DNA of 64,000 nucleotides from an uncultured Paracoccaceae bacterium (GCA_938005545.1 CALKXV010000032.1:171966-235965); one strand, 5' to 3'. Numbered from the stretch's first letter, positions 8,438 through 18,472 are shown. Program-made: numbers and translations. Notes: generated by a model not told the origin, from the letters alone.

Positions 8438-10102
8438 TTAGTGTAAGTGACCTTTGTCCCAGTCTTCGCGCTTTGGAAGTTGTTCGAAGGTGTGCGCGGG
8501 CGGTGGGGATGGCAATGTCCATTCCAGCGTATCCGCGTGTTCATTCCAGTAGTTGTTCGCATTGACCGGCTTGCCTGCGAAGATCGTGTAAAAGACGATC
8601 CCGATGAACAAAAGGAAGCTGGCGAAGGCGAGGAAGGCGCCCCAGCTGGAAACCTCGTTCCAAAAGGCGAAGGCTTCGGGATAGTCGATGTAGCGGCGTG
8701 GCATGCCTTGGCGACCCAGAAAGTGTTGTGGGAAGAAGGTGATGTTTGCGCCGATGAACATCATCCAGAACTGGATCTTGCCCAAGGTTTCCGGGTACTG
8801 GCGGCCAGACATTTTGCCGATCCAGTAATAGACGCCGGCAAAGATGCAGAAGACCGCACCAAGGCTCATCACATAGTGGAAGTGCGCGACCACATAGTAT
8901 GTGTCGTGATAGGCGCGGTCGATGCCAGCCTGTGACAACACGATGCCAGTGACGCCGCCGAGTGTGAAGAGGAACAAAAAGCCGAACGCATAGAGCATCG
9001 GTGTTTTGAGTTCGATCGAACCGCCCCACATCGTTGCGATCCAACTGAAGATCTTCACGCCCGTTGGTACCGCGATCACCATGGTCGCCAGCATAAAGTA
9101 CGTCTGTTGCTGAAGGCTCATTCCGACGGTGTACATGTGGTGCGCCCAGACGACGAAACCCAAAGCGCCAATGGCAATCAGTGCCCAGACCATAGGCAGA
9201 TAGCCGAAGACGGGTTTGCGCGAGAAGGTTGAGATTACGTGGCTGATCAGGCCAAAGCCCGGCAGGATAATGATATAGACTTCCGGGTGACCGAAGAACC
9301 ACAAAATGTGCTGATAAAGGATCGGATCACCGCCGCCTTCCGGCTGGAAGAACGTGGTGCCGAAGTTCCGGTCCGTCAAAAGCATCGTGATGGCACCGGC
9401 CAAAACGGGCAGGGACAAAAGGATCAGCCAAGCGGTGACAAAGATCGACCACGCGAACAATGGCACCTTGAACAAGGTCATGCCGGGGGCACGCATGTTC
9501 AGGAACGTTGTGATCATATTGATCGCGCCCAGGATCGACGAGGCCCCCGATAAGTGAACCGCGAAGATCGCCAAATCCATCGAGAAGCCTTGTTCAGAGG
9601 TCGATAGCGGCGGGTAAAGTACCCAACCCACGCCAGACCCCAACTGTCCGTTCCCGCCCGGTGAGAACACCGAGGCGATGGCAAGCGACGACCCGGCAAC
9701 GTACAGCCAGTAAGACAGGTTGTTCATCCGCGGGAAGGCCATGTCTGGTGCACCAATGTGCAGCGGCATGAAATAGTTGCCAAATCCGCCGAATAGGGCG
9801 GGGATCACAACGAAGAACATCATCAGGATACCATGAGCCGTGACAATCACGTTCCACAGATGGCCGTTCGGCGCGCAGGTGCCATCGGCAAACAACCGGG
9901 CACCTTCATCGCACATATATTGAACGCCGGGGTCTTTCAGCTCCATCCGCATGTAAACGGTGAAGGCGACGGCGATAAAACCGACGAAACCGGACGTAAA
10001 TAGGTAGAGAATTCCGATGTCCTTGTGGTTCGTAGACATGAACCAGCGTTGGAAAAATCCGAGTTCGTGGTCGTCGTGCTCGTGTGCGGCGGCGTCGGCC
10101 AT
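8438..10102 (-). CDS. ctaD: Cytochrome c oxidase subunit I (aa3-type)
   Basis: A 554-residue heme-copper oxidase catalytic subunit with about twelve membrane helices. The Cu-B/Tyr crosslink site is [11 protein letters not shown], the Cu-B histidine pair is [10 protein letters not shown], and the heme histidines are in [13 protein letters not shown]. It reduces oxygen to water at the inner membrane and pumps protons. The cytoplasmic N-terminus has a His/Asp-rich stretch ([10 protein letters not shown]). A good ribosome site (GGAGGC on the minus strand, 10108-10113) precedes the ATG. Subunits II and III and assembly factors are not adjacent, so it stands alone. Confidence 0.97.
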   Translation of the reverse strand: MADAAAHEHDDHELGFFQRWFMSTNHKDIGILYLFTSGFVGFIAVAFTVYMRMELKDPGVQYMCDEGARLFADGTCAPNGHLWNVIVTAHGILMMFFVVIPALFGGFGNYFMPLHIGAPDMAFPRMNNLSYWLYVAGSSLAIASVFSPGGNGQLGSGVGWVLYPPLSTSEQGFSMDLAIFAVHLSGASSILGAINMITTFLNMRAPGMTLFKVPLFAWSIFVTAWLILLSLPVLAGAITMLLTDRNFGTTFFQPEGGGDPILYQHILWFFGHPEVYIIILPGFGLISHVISTFSRKPVFGYLPMVWALIAIGALGFVVWAHHMYTVGMSLQQQTYFMLATMVIAVPTGVKIFSWIATMWGGSIELKTPMLYAFGFLFLFTLGGVTGIVLSQAGIDRAYHDTYYVVAHFHYVMSLGAVFCIFAGVYYWIGKMSGRQYPETLGKIQFWMMFIGANITFFPQHFLGRQGMPRRYIDYPEAFAFWNEVSSWGAFLAFASFLLFIGIVFYTIFAGKPVNANNYWNEHADTLEWTLPSPPPAHTFEQLPKREDWDKGHLH

Positions 10103-10160
10103 TGAGAAAGCCTCCTGATTCTCATTGCTGCAAAGGCTTTAAACCCAATGCGTTTCCCGC

Positions 10161-10189
10161 CTTTTAATGCGGCGTCACTATTGTCGCAA
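10161..10189 (-). promoter_or_regulatory. Possible sigma-70-type promoter for ctaD
   Basis: On the minus strand a TTGCGA element (10184-10189) is followed after 17 bases by TAAAAG (10161-10166), about 60 bases before the ctaD start. The -10 match is weak, so this is only a candidate. Confidence 0.3.
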
Positions 10190-10445
10190 TGGGCGAAACC
10201 GCCGCACGGGGCAGTTAAATTGTCTCAGCTTCCTTTTTCGGTTGAATCGCTGACATCCAGTCCAAAATGGGACTGAGAATGGCTGAACTCGCCCATTCGC
10301 GGCCAAAGACGTCGCAAGTCTGCCAAATGCGTGGCGTGGGTTGTATGCCATGGGATTTGATATTTGCTGGTGCCGCCCATGGAGCACCAGAATGTATCTG
10401 CGGTGCGGGATGGATATCCCTGACGCCAGAGAATGTTGATTTTGT
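10190..10445. other. Intergenic stretch between ctaD and the M16 protease gene
   Basis: Together with 10103-10189 this makes a 343-base stretch without a convincing gene. Short open frames exist on both strands (for example 10267-10449 plus) but show no recognisable domain, no good ribosome site and no codon pattern like the neighbours. No tRNA or strong hairpin was seen. It probably holds the ctaD promoter and leader. Confidence 0.5.
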
Positions 10446-11750
10446 CTAGCCAGCCCGCTTCAATAGCCCACCCAGCAAACCGCTTCGTTTGTTGCCTAGT
10501 CGGTTTCGCAGATCGCTCAATTTGGGTGCGTACCGCAAGGGTGCCGAGATGACGATACTTGGCTGCACGGATAGCAGCGCGCGACCGGCTTCGGTCAAGT
10601 CTTTTGTGGTTAGGGCCTGATAGGCTTTGTAGCGATCGCTCGGATCGCAGATTCGACCCATTTCACTAATGTCCGTCATCATGTCTAAGGCGCGACCTTC
10701 CAATTCATCGAGGCTCATCAACTCGTTGACATGATGTCGACGCAGGGTCTTGGTCACTTCGGCGTCGCTCAGTGTTTTGGCGGCTGCGTGTATCGTATCG
10801 ATCGCGACGTCACAGATTTCGGCGATCTTTCGTGACGGTCCTTCCAGATAAACCCGAACCATGTCGCGGCGGGCATAGGTCCGTTCTTCGACGGATACGT
10901 GATAAACCAACCCCCGTTTTTCTCGCAATTCCTGCATCAAGAGCGACTGTCCATGGCCGCCAAGGATGTGGCTGAACATCCCGATGGCGCGCTTCTGTTC
11001 CACAGAGTAATCGGTTATGTCAAAGCCGAGCCAGACACTCGATTCCTCGGAACTTGTGCCCATGTGCATGTCGCCGCCATGATAGGTTAATTCGGGCAGG
11101 GCGCTGACGTCGCCTGCAGGCAGTTCGGCAAGACACGCCTTGACCAGCACCACGACGTCGTCGTGGGAAATGTCGCCACATACGGCAATGGTGATGTTGC
11201 GGCCCACATAAAAAGTGTTGTGGAAGGCCACCAGATCATCGCGTGTGATCGCATCAACAGTATCCTTGTAGCCGATGACCGGACGCGACATTGGCTGATC
11301 GGGGTAGGCGGCTTCGAACAAGGCTTCGTTCATCGAGCAGTTGAAGCACCCCCGGCAACTTTCATCTTCGATGATTTGTTTTTCAAGTTCAATGTCTTCC
11401 ACGTCAAGTTTGGGGCGTTGGATCAGATCGGCCAAAAGTTGCATGGCACGTGGAACATCATCGTTCAGGACTGTACAATAGTACGAAGTCTGATCCAGTT
11501 GTGTCCGCCCGTTGACATTGCCGCCCAGGTCTTCGATCCGATCTTGAAGTTCGATCCCCGAATGGGTCTCGGTGCCCCGAAACATCAAATGTTCGAGAAG
11601 ATGGGCCATGCCCGCCAAATGTGCAGGTTCGTGAATGCCGCCCGCCAAAACGTTAATACCAAGGGCTGTTCGGTTGAAATGCGGGGCGGTCTCGGAAATG
11701 ACTGTGATGCCGTTTTCCAGAACGGTTGAATTGCGGGTAACGTCGTACAT
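10446..11750 (-). CDS. M16-family zinc metalloprotease (processing-peptidase-like)
   Basis: A 434-residue M16 peptidase. The inverted zinc motif HLLEH (with FRGT after it) lies near residue 60, and a candidate third ligand Glu is in QIIEDE some 75 residues later. The C-terminal half-domain includes LMQELREKRGLVYHVS. The family cleaves peptides inside a two-lobed chamber; bacterial members resemble mitochondrial processing peptidase beta. An ATG at 11750 gives the family-like start YDVTRNSTVLENGITV. The frame extends to 11783, but those residues are unconserved. Odd feature: CRGCFNC (CxxCxxC) follows the Glu ligand where relatives usually have an acidic loop. Confidence 0.88.
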   Translation of the reverse strand: MYDVTRNSTVLENGITVISETAPHFNRTALGINVLAGGIHEPAHLAGMAHLLEHLMFRGTETHSGIELQDRIEDLGGNVNGRTQLDQTSYYCTVLNDDVPRAMQLLADLIQRPKLDVEDIELEKQIIEDESCRGCFNCSMNEALFEAAYPDQPMSRPVIGYKDTVDAITRDDLVAFHNTFYVGRNITIAVCGDISHDDVVVLVKACLAELPAGDVSALPELTYHGGDMHMGTSSEESSVWLGFDITDYSVEQKRAIGMFSHILGGHGQSLLMQELREKRGLVYHVSVEERTYARRDMVRVYLEGPSRKIAEICDVAIDTIHAAAKTLSDAEVTKTLRRHHVNELMSLDELEGRALDMMTDISEMGRICDPSDRYKAYQALTTKDLTEAGRALLSVQPSIVISAPLRYAPKLSDLRNRLGNKRSGLLGGLLKRAG

Positions 11751-11904
11751 GAATTGCGCTCCGATAATGCTGCCGACAAACAAGTCGGAAATATTGGCGA
11801 CAAAATGGCAAATTTATTGTTGAATGTCGGAAATAGTACAGAGCGTGTTGATTGCGCGAGGTTTCTTGGGAGCACCCTGGATTTTTCAGCCAAAGAGAAG
11901 TAGC

Positions 11905-12780
11905 ATGACACCGCAATCTACGACAGAAACAGGTTTGACCGCCGACCAAGTCGACGCCTATTGGCGCGACGGGTATTTGTACCCGATTTCGGTTCTGGAT
12001 GCGGCTGAGGCGGCCAATGCGCGGACCGCACTGGAGGACATCGAGCATGACTGGCGCGATGCTGGTTTGCCGTTGCCTTTGAACACCTACAAACGGGTCA
12101 ATTCGCATGTGGTGATGCCTTTTGCCGCAGAACTTGCCCGCAATCCGCGCGTTTTGGATGTGGTTGAAGGAGTGATTGGCCCTGACATCCTGATTTACGC
12201 CGCTGAGTTCTTCATCAAAGAACCACGAACCTCCGCAATCGTGTCGATGCATCAGGATCTGACCTATTGGGGGTTGGGGGCGATTGACGGGTTGGTCACG
12301 GCTTGGATCGCTTTGTCACCGGCAACGCGGGCGTCTGGTTGCATGGATTTTGTCCAAGGCAGCCACAAGAACCCGATTTTGCCCCATGAAGACACGTTTG
12401 ACGCCAACAACCTGCTTAGTCGCGGCCAGGAGGTGAAGGTGGACATCGCCGAGGCCGACAAAGCGCGGATCGTGTTGGAGCCCGGTCAGATGAGCCTTCA
12501 CCACGGGCTGACGATCCATGGGTCGGGGCCGAATACCTCGGACGATCGCCGGATCGGATGCGTGATCCGCTATGTGCGCCCGGATATGGAGCAGCGTGTC
12601 GGCGCAAAGGATTATGTTATGGCCGCGCGCGGCGAGGATCGGTTTGGGCATTTTGAGCATGTTGAGGCACCAAAGGCGAATTTTGATGCGGAAAGCCTTG
12701 GCATTTATGATGAAATTCGTGCGGAGCAGGCCAAGACGATGATGAAGGGTGCCGCAAACAACACAGGGATTTATTCCTGA
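11905..12780 (+). CDS. Phytanoyl-CoA dioxygenase-family Fe(II)/2-oxoglutarate oxygenase (TmpA/PhnY-like)
   Basis: A 291-residue non-heme iron oxygenase. The iron facial triad is visible as MHQDLTYWG (His and Asp) and the distal His in HHGLTIHGSGP. Family relatives include PhnY and TmpA, which hydroxylate C1 of 2-aminoethylphosphonate or its trimethyl form using 2-oxoglutarate and O2. That role is inferred mainly from the next gene, an HD-domain oxygenase, which starts one base into this stop codon (TGATG). An AGAGAAG ribosome site precedes the ATG at 11905. An upstream ATG at 11824 is less likely. A different substrate remains possible; the superfamily also includes ectoine hydroxylase and other enzymes. 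Confidence 0.8.
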   Translation: MTPQSTTETGLTADQVDAYWRDGYLYPISVLDAAEAANARTALEDIEHDWRDAGLPLPLNTYKRVNSHVVMPFAAELARNPRVLDVVEGVIGPDILIYAAEFFIKEPRTSAIVSMHQDLTYWGLGAIDGLVTAWIALSPATRASGCMDFVQGSHKNPILPHEDTFDANNLLSRGQEVKVDIAEADKARIVLEPGQMSLHHGLTIHGSGPNTSDDRRIGCVIRYVRPDMEQRVGAKDYVMAARGEDRFGHFEHVEAPKANFDAESLGIYDEIRAEQAKTMMKGAANNTGIYS

Positions 12781-13379
12781 TGGACCACGTCAAATTCACA
12801 GCCATGAAAGACGGTGACAAGGAAGACTATGATTTCCTGACCGAACACGAGGTGGAATACACCAAAGGCACGGCGGATCGTTTGCTGAAAGCGCTGATGT
12901 CGCTGGATGAAAGCCTGTCGGGGTACAAAGTCACGCGGCTTGAGCATTCTTTGCAAGCGGCCAGTCGCGCCGAGCGGGACGGGGCGGATATCGACTGGAT
13001 CGTGTCAGCCTTGCTGCATGACATTGGCGATATTTTTGCACCCTACAATCACGACGAATACGCGGCTGCGATCCTAAAGCCTTTTGTGCGTGAGCAATGC
13101 ACGTGGGTCGTGGAAAAGCACGGCGATTTCCAGATGGTCTATTTCGGCGAACATGTAGGTGCTGATCCCATGAAGCGTGAGGCCTATGCCGGGCATATGT
13201 ATTTCAACGATTGCGTAACGTTCTGCGAACGCTGGGATCAGTCGAGCTTTGATCCTGAGTATGAGACGCTGGCCTTGGAACACTTTGAACCCTTGGTGCA
13301 TCGGGTCTTTGCCCGCGCGCCCTATGATCCAGATGTTGTGCGGGCAGGTGTGCGTGAACCGCTTGTTGGTCAGGTTTAG
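12780..13379 (+). CDS. HD-domain mixed-valence diiron oxygenase (TmpB/PhnZ-like)
   Basis: A 199-residue HD-domain protein. Candidate metal ligands are His56 (LEHSLQ), His80-Asp81 (LLHDIGD), His91, His114 (EKHG) and a late Asp in ERWDQSSFD. The spacing from the first His to the HD pair (24 residues) equals that of PhnZ as I know it. PhnZ and TmpB use a diiron centre and O2 to cleave the C-P bond of 1-hydroxylated aminophosphonates, giving glycine or glycine betaine plus phosphate. Translational coupling to the 2-oxoglutarate oxygenase fits this two-step pathway. No phosphonate transporter is adjacent. A generic phosphohydrolase is the alternative. Confidence 0.75.
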   Translation: MDHVKFTAMKDGDKEDYDFLTEHEVEYTKGTADRLLKALMSLDESLSGYKVTRLEHSLQAASRAERDGADIDWIVSALLHDIGDIFAPYNHDEYAAAILKPFVREQCTWVVEKHGDFQMVYFGEHVGADPMKREAYAGHMYFNDCVTFCERWDQSSFDPEYETLALEHFEPLVHRVFARAPYDPDVVRAGVREPLVGQV

Positions 13380-14074
13380 CCGTTTTGTTGGGGCTGGGCG
13401 GCTTCGACAGCGGCCGTGACGTCTTCCAATAGCGTGCGGACCTCGGCGCGTCTTGTGCGGCGCGCATAGTCGACTGGCCGCTCGGAGCTGTATTCCAGAT
13501 CCCGTTTCAAAGGGTCCGCCCCATGGTCCAACAGTAATTTGACGGTGTCCAGGCTTCCCCATATGGCAGCGATATGAAGCGGGTTTTCCATCGTTCCTTG
13601 CGCGTTCGGATCAGCACCGCGGTCCAGTAAAAGTGCCACCATTTGTGCGCCGTCGGTTTCCCGTTCGATTGCTGCGGTCAGCGGTGATCTTCCCTCATCA
13701 TTGTAGCCCTCAAATTGGGCACCTTTGTCCAATATCCATTGTACTGAACCAACTGTACCTTCGTCGATCGCATTCATCAGCCAACTGCGTCCAATGAAGT
13801 GATCGTTACAGTTCGGAAACTCGGGAACACTGGCGGCATAGGTTTCCAAAAATGGGATGTCGCCTTCCCGCAATGCGGCGATAAGTCCTTGGTATTCATC
13901 CATGTTTTTGGCGTCGTATTTGGGATTGAAAGCTTCCCAGATCATCATGAAAGGTACTGCTAAAAGGGCAATGGCAAATCCAGCCACTACAAGGACCGCA
14001 ACGAACACTAAAAGCACGCTACCGACGAGTATTGTTCCCAGTATTGTTAAGTATTTTTCGATCATAGCGTGCAA
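13376..14074 (-). CDS. Membrane-anchored ankyrin-repeat protein
   Basis: A 232-residue protein with one long hydrophobic segment at about residues 8-45 and a soluble part carrying four ankyrin-like repeats, for instance RSPLTAAIERETDGAQMVAL and NPLHIAAIWGSLDTVKLLLD, each with the DxGAxP-type turn. Ankyrin repeats mediate protein contacts; the partner is unknown. Its last codons overlap the convergent HD-oxygenase gene by four bases. It could face either side of the membrane; no signal cleavage site is evident. Confidence 0.75.
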   Translation of the reverse strand: MHAMIEKYLTILGTILVGSVLLVFVAVLVVAGFAIALLAVPFMMIWEAFNPKYDAKNMDEYQGLIAALREGDIPFLETYAASVPEFPNCNDHFIGRSWLMNAIDEGTVGSVQWILDKGAQFEGYNDEGRSPLTAAIERETDGAQMVALLLDRGADPNAQGTMENPLHIAAIWGSLDTVKLLLDHGADPLKRDLEYSSERPVDYARRTRRAEVRTLLEDVTAAVEAAQPQQNG

Positions 14075-14119
14075 TTAAATCATGCAAAATGGGCATTGAT
14101 AAGGCCTTAAACTGCGTGA

Positions 14120-14764
14120 TCAGAATATCTGAGAGAACGTTCTTTCCAAGGCAGAATCTACATCCGCCATTGTCACCGGCAAGCCGAGATCGACCAGTGA
14201 CGTGACGCCGTGTTCGGCGATGCCGCAAGGGACGATGCCGTCGAAGTGGGTGAGGTCTGGTTCGACGTTGATCGACAGCCCATGAAACGACACCCATTTC
14301 CGAATGCGGATGCCGAGGGCCGCGATTTTATCCTCGCGCGGGCTGCCGTCGGGCAGGGGCGGTTTTTCGGGGCGCACGACCCAAACGCCAACGCGACCCG
14401 TCCGGCGTTCGCCTTTGACGTTGAACTCGGCAAGGGTGGCGATGATCCAATCTTCCAGATCGTGCACGAACCGGCGGATGTCTTGGCCGCGCTTGGCGAC
14501 ATCCAGCATGACATAGGCGACCCGCTGTCCGGGGCCGTGATAGGTGTATTGCCCGCCGCGTTTTGACGCATAAACCGGGAAGCGGTCAGGGTCTTTCAGA
14601 TCGCGCACATTGGCCGAGGTTCCGGCGGTGTAGAGCGGGGGGTGCTCGACGAGCCAGATCGCCTCGTCCAAGGTGCCTGCACGGATGGCACCGGCGCGGG
14701 TTTCCATGAAAGACACCGCTTCGTCGTAGTCGAGCAGCCCGTTTTGGGTGATCCAGTCAACCAT
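14120..14764 (-). CDS. lipB: Octanoyl-ACP:protein N-octanoyltransferase
   Basis: A 214-residue LipB. The hallmark [12 protein letters not shown] is at about residues 69-80, and the catalytic cysteine lies in [12 protein letters not shown] with its lysine partner in [12 protein letters not shown]. It transfers octanoate from ACP to lipoyl domains of pyruvate and 2-oxoglutarate dehydrogenases, the first step of lipoate assembly, in the cytoplasm. Length is normal. The next gene on this strand (upstream) is the binding protein, 152 bases away. Confidence 0.96.
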   Translation of the reverse strand: MVDWITQNGLLDYDEAVSFMETRAGAIRAGTLDEAIWLVEHPPLYTAGTSANVRDLKDPDRFPVYASKRGGQYTYHGPGQRVAYVMLDVAKRGQDIRRFVHDLEDWIIATLAEFNVKGERRTGRVGVWVVRPEKPPLPDGSPREDKIAALGIRIRKWVSFHGLSINVEPDLTHFDGIVPCGIAEHGVTSLVDLGLPVTMADVDSALERTFSQIF

Positions 14765-14916
14765 CAGTCGGCGGATCGCTTTAGGGCAGGGTGTGCGAAT
14801 GACATTTTCAAGCGCTTCTTCGGTGGGTTTGAGCGTCTTTGTTCAAATAGCACACCCGGCTGATGGTACACCAGCGGCGGCGTTAATCTTTGATCGGTCC
14901 ACCAAGGCGCTTGTGC

Positions 14917-16380
14917 TTACAGATCGCGCAACCGGCTACGAAGGTGTTTTGGATATTTTGCGCGGAGTTCCTGCCAGCGTTGTTGTTGTCTGGCGTAATC
15001 CGTGCGCACGGATATCAGCTCCCAGTGTTCAGCCGCATGGGTCAGGGCTTGCCGGGGCGGGATTTCTTTGTGAAGCGCGCGGTTCAGCCATTCGCTGAGC
15101 ACGCGAAAGTATTCGCCTTGATGCGCAAGATAGAGATCGGGAATGGCGTTCTTCATGCTTTCCAAATGTACGTCCAGAAAGTCTTCGGAATAAGCCTCGA
15201 TGATCGAGGCATCTTGGTAATGTTCTGAGCGGAACGGGTCGAAATACCCATCGCGCTGACGCACGGCGAGCGTCGACATCTCGGAACTTGAGGCAAATAA
15301 CGCGAACAGATAGGCGATTTCGGGTTCGGTGGATTGGGTGGTGACAACATAGTTCCAGCCCCAGTTGAAATAGGGTGTTTGAAAGGTTTCGTCGCCATCA
15401 ATGCCGCCGGGGGTGGGGCTGTAAACCATGCGGTTCTTCATCGTCGAATTGGGGCCATTCAGGTGCTTTTGCGACCCCCCCCAGCCGATGTTGCAATAGA
15501 TATCGCCTTTGGCGAAACGATCCCAGTTTTCAAAGAGCCCAAGCGTCATGGTTTCGGGGCAAAGGTAATCTGTCACCGCAATCAGTTCTTCCAGCGCCGC
15601 AACGCCCGCGTCATCGTTAATCTGCGGTGTCAGGTCCTCGGCCATCGGCCAATAGCCTTTTGCGTGAAACCGAACCCACCATTCCCACGTCACATAGCTT
15701 GGGGTGCGGAACAAAAGTCCGCCGCACATGTTATCGTCCGGTCGGTGGAAATAGGCGATCTGCCTGTCGAGTTCATCCCAAGTTTTGGGGGCTGTGAGCG
15801 CATGATCAAAAATGTCGGCGTATCGCGCTTGTTCAACGGGGTTTTCAAGCAAGTCTTTATGGTAGAACATGACATAGGCGTCACCGTCAGCCTGAAACCC
15901 ATAGACATCATTGTCGAAAGTATCGCCAATCTGATACAAGATGTCGTCGCGAAAACCGGGTGGTTCGTGTTTTTTGGCAAAATTCGAAATTGGCATGATG
16001 GCATTGGCTTCGACCAGATCTGGCAATCCGAAGGTTGCAGGCAAAGCCAGATCATAGGCGCCGCCGCCGCCTAGTGCATCCAGTGTCAGTTTAAGGTTTA
16101 TGTCGTCGACCGGGGCTTCGTTAAGTCTGATTGCGATTCCGGTGGCCTGGGTGAAGGCCTTGGCCACTGGTTTTATGTTGGCGCCACTTCCCTGGGGCAA
16201 AAGCAAATCAAGTGTCAGGTCACGGCTGCCCTTCAGGTTTATCGCCATTTTCGCCGCATAATCATGGACCGGCATGTCAGCCGAGCCCGAGGCGAAACTT
16301 GCCGCCGAATAAGCGGGCACAGCTGTCGATAGCCCGATCAGCACGTCCCGCCGGGTGGGTTGGGATTTTTTTACGTTCAT
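14917..16380 (-). CDS. Tat-exported family 1 extracellular solute-binding protein
   Basis: A 487-residue periplasmic binding protein. The N-terminus carries a twin-arginine motif (TRRDVLIG) followed by a hydrophobic stretch ending near ASFASG. The mature part shows the ABC sugar-type binding-protein layout, with a WEWWVRFHAKGYW segment and NIGWGGSQKHL. No permease or ATPase gene is adjacent. Instead it is divergent from a histidine kinase with a large periplasmic domain (103-base gap), so it may serve as a ligand sensor for that kinase rather than for transport. That function is inference. Confidence 0.75.
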   Translation of the reverse strand: MNVKKSQPTRRDVLIGLSTAVPAYSAASFASGSADMPVHDYAAKMAINLKGSRDLTLDLLLPQGSGANIKPVAKAFTQATGIAIRLNEAPVDDINLKLTLDALGGGGAYDLALPATFGLPDLVEANAIMPISNFAKKHEPPGFRDDILYQIGDTFDNDVYGFQADGDAYVMFYHKDLLENPVEQARYADIFDHALTAPKTWDELDRQIAYFHRPDDNMCGGLLFRTPSYVTWEWWVRFHAKGYWPMAEDLTPQINDDAGVAALEELIAVTDYLCPETMTLGLFENWDRFAKGDIYCNIGWGGSQKHLNGPNSTMKNRMVYSPTPGGIDGDETFQTPYFNWGWNYVVTTQSTEPEIAYLFALFASSSEMSTLAVRQRDGYFDPFRSEHYQDASIIEAYSEDFLDVHLESMKNAIPDLYLAHQGEYFRVLSEWLNRALHKEIPPRQALTHAAEHWELISVRTDYARQQQRWQELRAKYPKHLRSRLRDL

Positions 16381-16483
16381 ACTGATATGAGCCTGCCTTC
16401 ACATTTCCGCGCCATGGAGCACTGCGGATGTTAACGCCCAGTTAACTTCTGATTGGGTAAATTCGGAAAATTCGACCGGAGGC

Positions 16484-18445
16484 ATGCAGGACATTAAATT
16501 ACGACTGGCCACTCACCTGATTGATCGTTGGCATAGCAGCGTCGTGTTCAAATTGAGCGCGACGATGATTTTGATTGTTCTGTTCGTTGCAACGTTTCAA
16601 GCTACGGTCGGGTTGCAATTGCTGCGGCTCAACAGGGTTGAGACGTCGATCAACGATACTTCCGTCCCTTTGCTGCATGAAACCCAGAAATTTGCGCGAC
16701 TTACGACGCAAGTGCTTAGCCAGACGTCGCTGTTGGAAAACGACCTGACGGCTGAAGAACTCACCGAACTTCGCCGCAAATATTACGAGAACAAGCGTCG
16801 TGTTGACGACGTCTTGTCGGGATTCCTGTCCAGCAATCTTGCCGAAGACATTATGACAGAATTTCAGGTCAACCGTTTGGCGTTTTCCCGCATCAATGAG
16901 GAGCTGTTCAGCAATCAGTTTCGCCAGCGTGTGCAAGAGGCGGACATTTTACAGTCCAAGGCCGAGATTTTGGTGGCTTTGGAGAAGATGAGGGATGCGC
17001 TTGATCAGCTTTTGATCCGGTTGACAGCACAGATACTAACGCCTTTGGAGCTTTCGAATGATGGTGCGACTGCGCCGCAAACCGACCTTACGCCATATTT
17101 GATATTTGCAGGCGAAATCGAGGTTTTGAACACGCTGCGAAGCAATGTTCTCGACATCGGCAATATGCTTGAACACGCAACGACCGGTCAGGATATTGAT
17201 GCACTGAACACCAATTTGCAGTTTCGGCTGCGCAACATCGGGCAATCGCTGATCTTGCTTGAGGACAACGATGACCGGGTGAAGCTTGCGCAGCTTGCAT
17301 CCGGTATCCGGGAATTTCTGTCCCGTGACGGCCGTCTTATTGTGTTGCTCAAGGCCAATGCGACGACGCGTGAACGGTTTGATCAGTTGAAACGCTCACA
17401 GGCGGCAGCGGTTCGTGACATTGATCGAAAAACAGACAAATTCGTTGCGGAAGCCAAAGAGACTTTTCAAAGGCAGATCATCATCGCCACGGATATCACC
17501 GGGACGATCATGTGGATTGGTCTTGCGACCACGGTTTGGATCTTGGCGGGGATATACTTTATAAACCGCAACGTGATCCGTCGACAGATCAGTGAGAGGT
17601 TTACCAAGTTAACTCAGGATGTTGTTGCAATCTCGGATGGCGATTACGCCCGAGAAATCCGGGTGAGCGGGCGCGACGAAATCGGGGCGATTGCCAGTGC
17701 TTTGGATGTCTTCAAAGGGCAGGCGGGTGAACTTCAACGGTCCAACGCCGAGCTTGAAGAATTCGCCTATGTCGCCGCGCATGATTTGCGTTCGCCCTTG
17801 GATGCGATCCAGGATCTGGCCAGATGGACGCTTGAGGACGAACGCGAACATCTGTCGGAATCCTGCATCCACAACCTGGAGCTTTTGATCAAACGCAGCC
17901 TGCGTCTTTCTGCCTTGCAGTCCGATTTGCTGACCTATGCGAAAGTTGGCGAGATGGACACTGCGGTTGAGACGCTCGATCTTGCCGACGAAGTGAGCAA
18001 ACTGGCGGATTTGTTGGACCCCAATTCCAACTACGGCATCTCGCTGAAGGGCAATCCGGGGCATGTCACGACGTTTGGCTTGCCGGCCCGGCAAATTTTG
18101 CTGAACCTTGTGACCAACGCGATCAAACATCACGACAAACCGAACGGACAGATTTCGATACATTATGAACCCAGTGCCCTGGGCCACCGGCTCACTGTCG
18201 AAGATGACGGTCCGGGGATCGAGCCGCGCTTTCAGAAGAAAATATTCGAGCTGTTCAAAACGCTTCAATCCCGCGACGTGGTTGAGGGGAGTGGGCTTGG
18301 CTTGGCATTGGTCAGCAAGCTGATCGAACGGTTGAACGGCCGTCTTTCAGTTCATTCAGATGCGCCCAAAACGCGTGGGTGCAAGTTCATTTTTGAGATC
18401 GCGGATTTGAGGCTCGTGAACACCGACCGTGACATTGCTGCATGA
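16484..18445 (+). CDS. Membrane sensor histidine kinase with large helical periplasmic domain
   Basis: A 653-residue kinase. A first membrane helix spans about residues 22-48, a mostly helical periplasmic region covers about 50-345, and a second helix lies about 348-370. A HAMP linker (SGRDEIGAIASALDVF), a HisKA domain with the phosphorylated His in FAYVAAHDLRSPLDAI, and an HATPase domain (N-box NLVTNAIKHHD, G1 VEDDGPG, G2 GSGLGLALV) follow. The layout resembles TorS, whose periplasmic bundle binds the partner protein TorT. CCGGAGG precedes the ATG. A response-regulator gene follows within 30 bases, and a binding protein is divergent. Confidence 0.9.
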   Translation: MQDIKLRLATHLIDRWHSSVVFKLSATMILIVLFVATFQATVGLQLLRLNRVETSINDTSVPLLHETQKFARLTTQVLSQTSLLENDLTAEELTELRRKYYENKRRVDDVLSGFLSSNLAEDIMTEFQVNRLAFSRINEELFSNQFRQRVQEADILQSKAEILVALEKMRDALDQLLIRLTAQILTPLELSNDGATAPQTDLTPYLIFAGEIEVLNTLRSNVLDIGNMLEHATTGQDIDALNTNLQFRLRNIGQSLILLEDNDDRVKLAQLASGIREFLSRDGRLIVLLKANATTRERFDQLKRSQAAAVRDIDRKTDKFVAEAKETFQRQIIIATDITGTIMWIGLATTVWILAGIYFINRNVIRRQISERFTKLTQDVVAISDGDYAREIRVSGRDEIGAIASALDVFKGQAGELQRSNAELEEFAYVAAHDLRSPLDAIQDLARWTLEDEREHLSESCIHNLELLIKRSLRLSALQSDLLTYAKVGEMDTAVETLDLADEVSKLADLLDPNSNYGISLKGNPGHVTTFGLPARQILLNLVTNAIKHHDKPNGQISIHYEPSALGHRLTVEDDGPGIEPRFQKKIFELFKTLQSRDVVEGSGLGLALVSKLIERLNGRLSVHSDAPKTRGCKFIFEIADLRLVNTDRDIAA

Positions 18446-18472
18446 CCTAGGAAACCACGAAAGGGCCAAGAA

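Noticed and set aside
8541..9302. A 253-codon open frame opposite ctaD.
   Set aside because: It lies wholly within ctaD, shows frame-shadow residues (Arg/His/Leu rich) and no domain.
10267..10449. A 60-codon plus-strand frame between ctaD and the M16 gene.
   Set aside because: Weak ribosome site, no recognisable sequence; more likely non-coding leader DNA.
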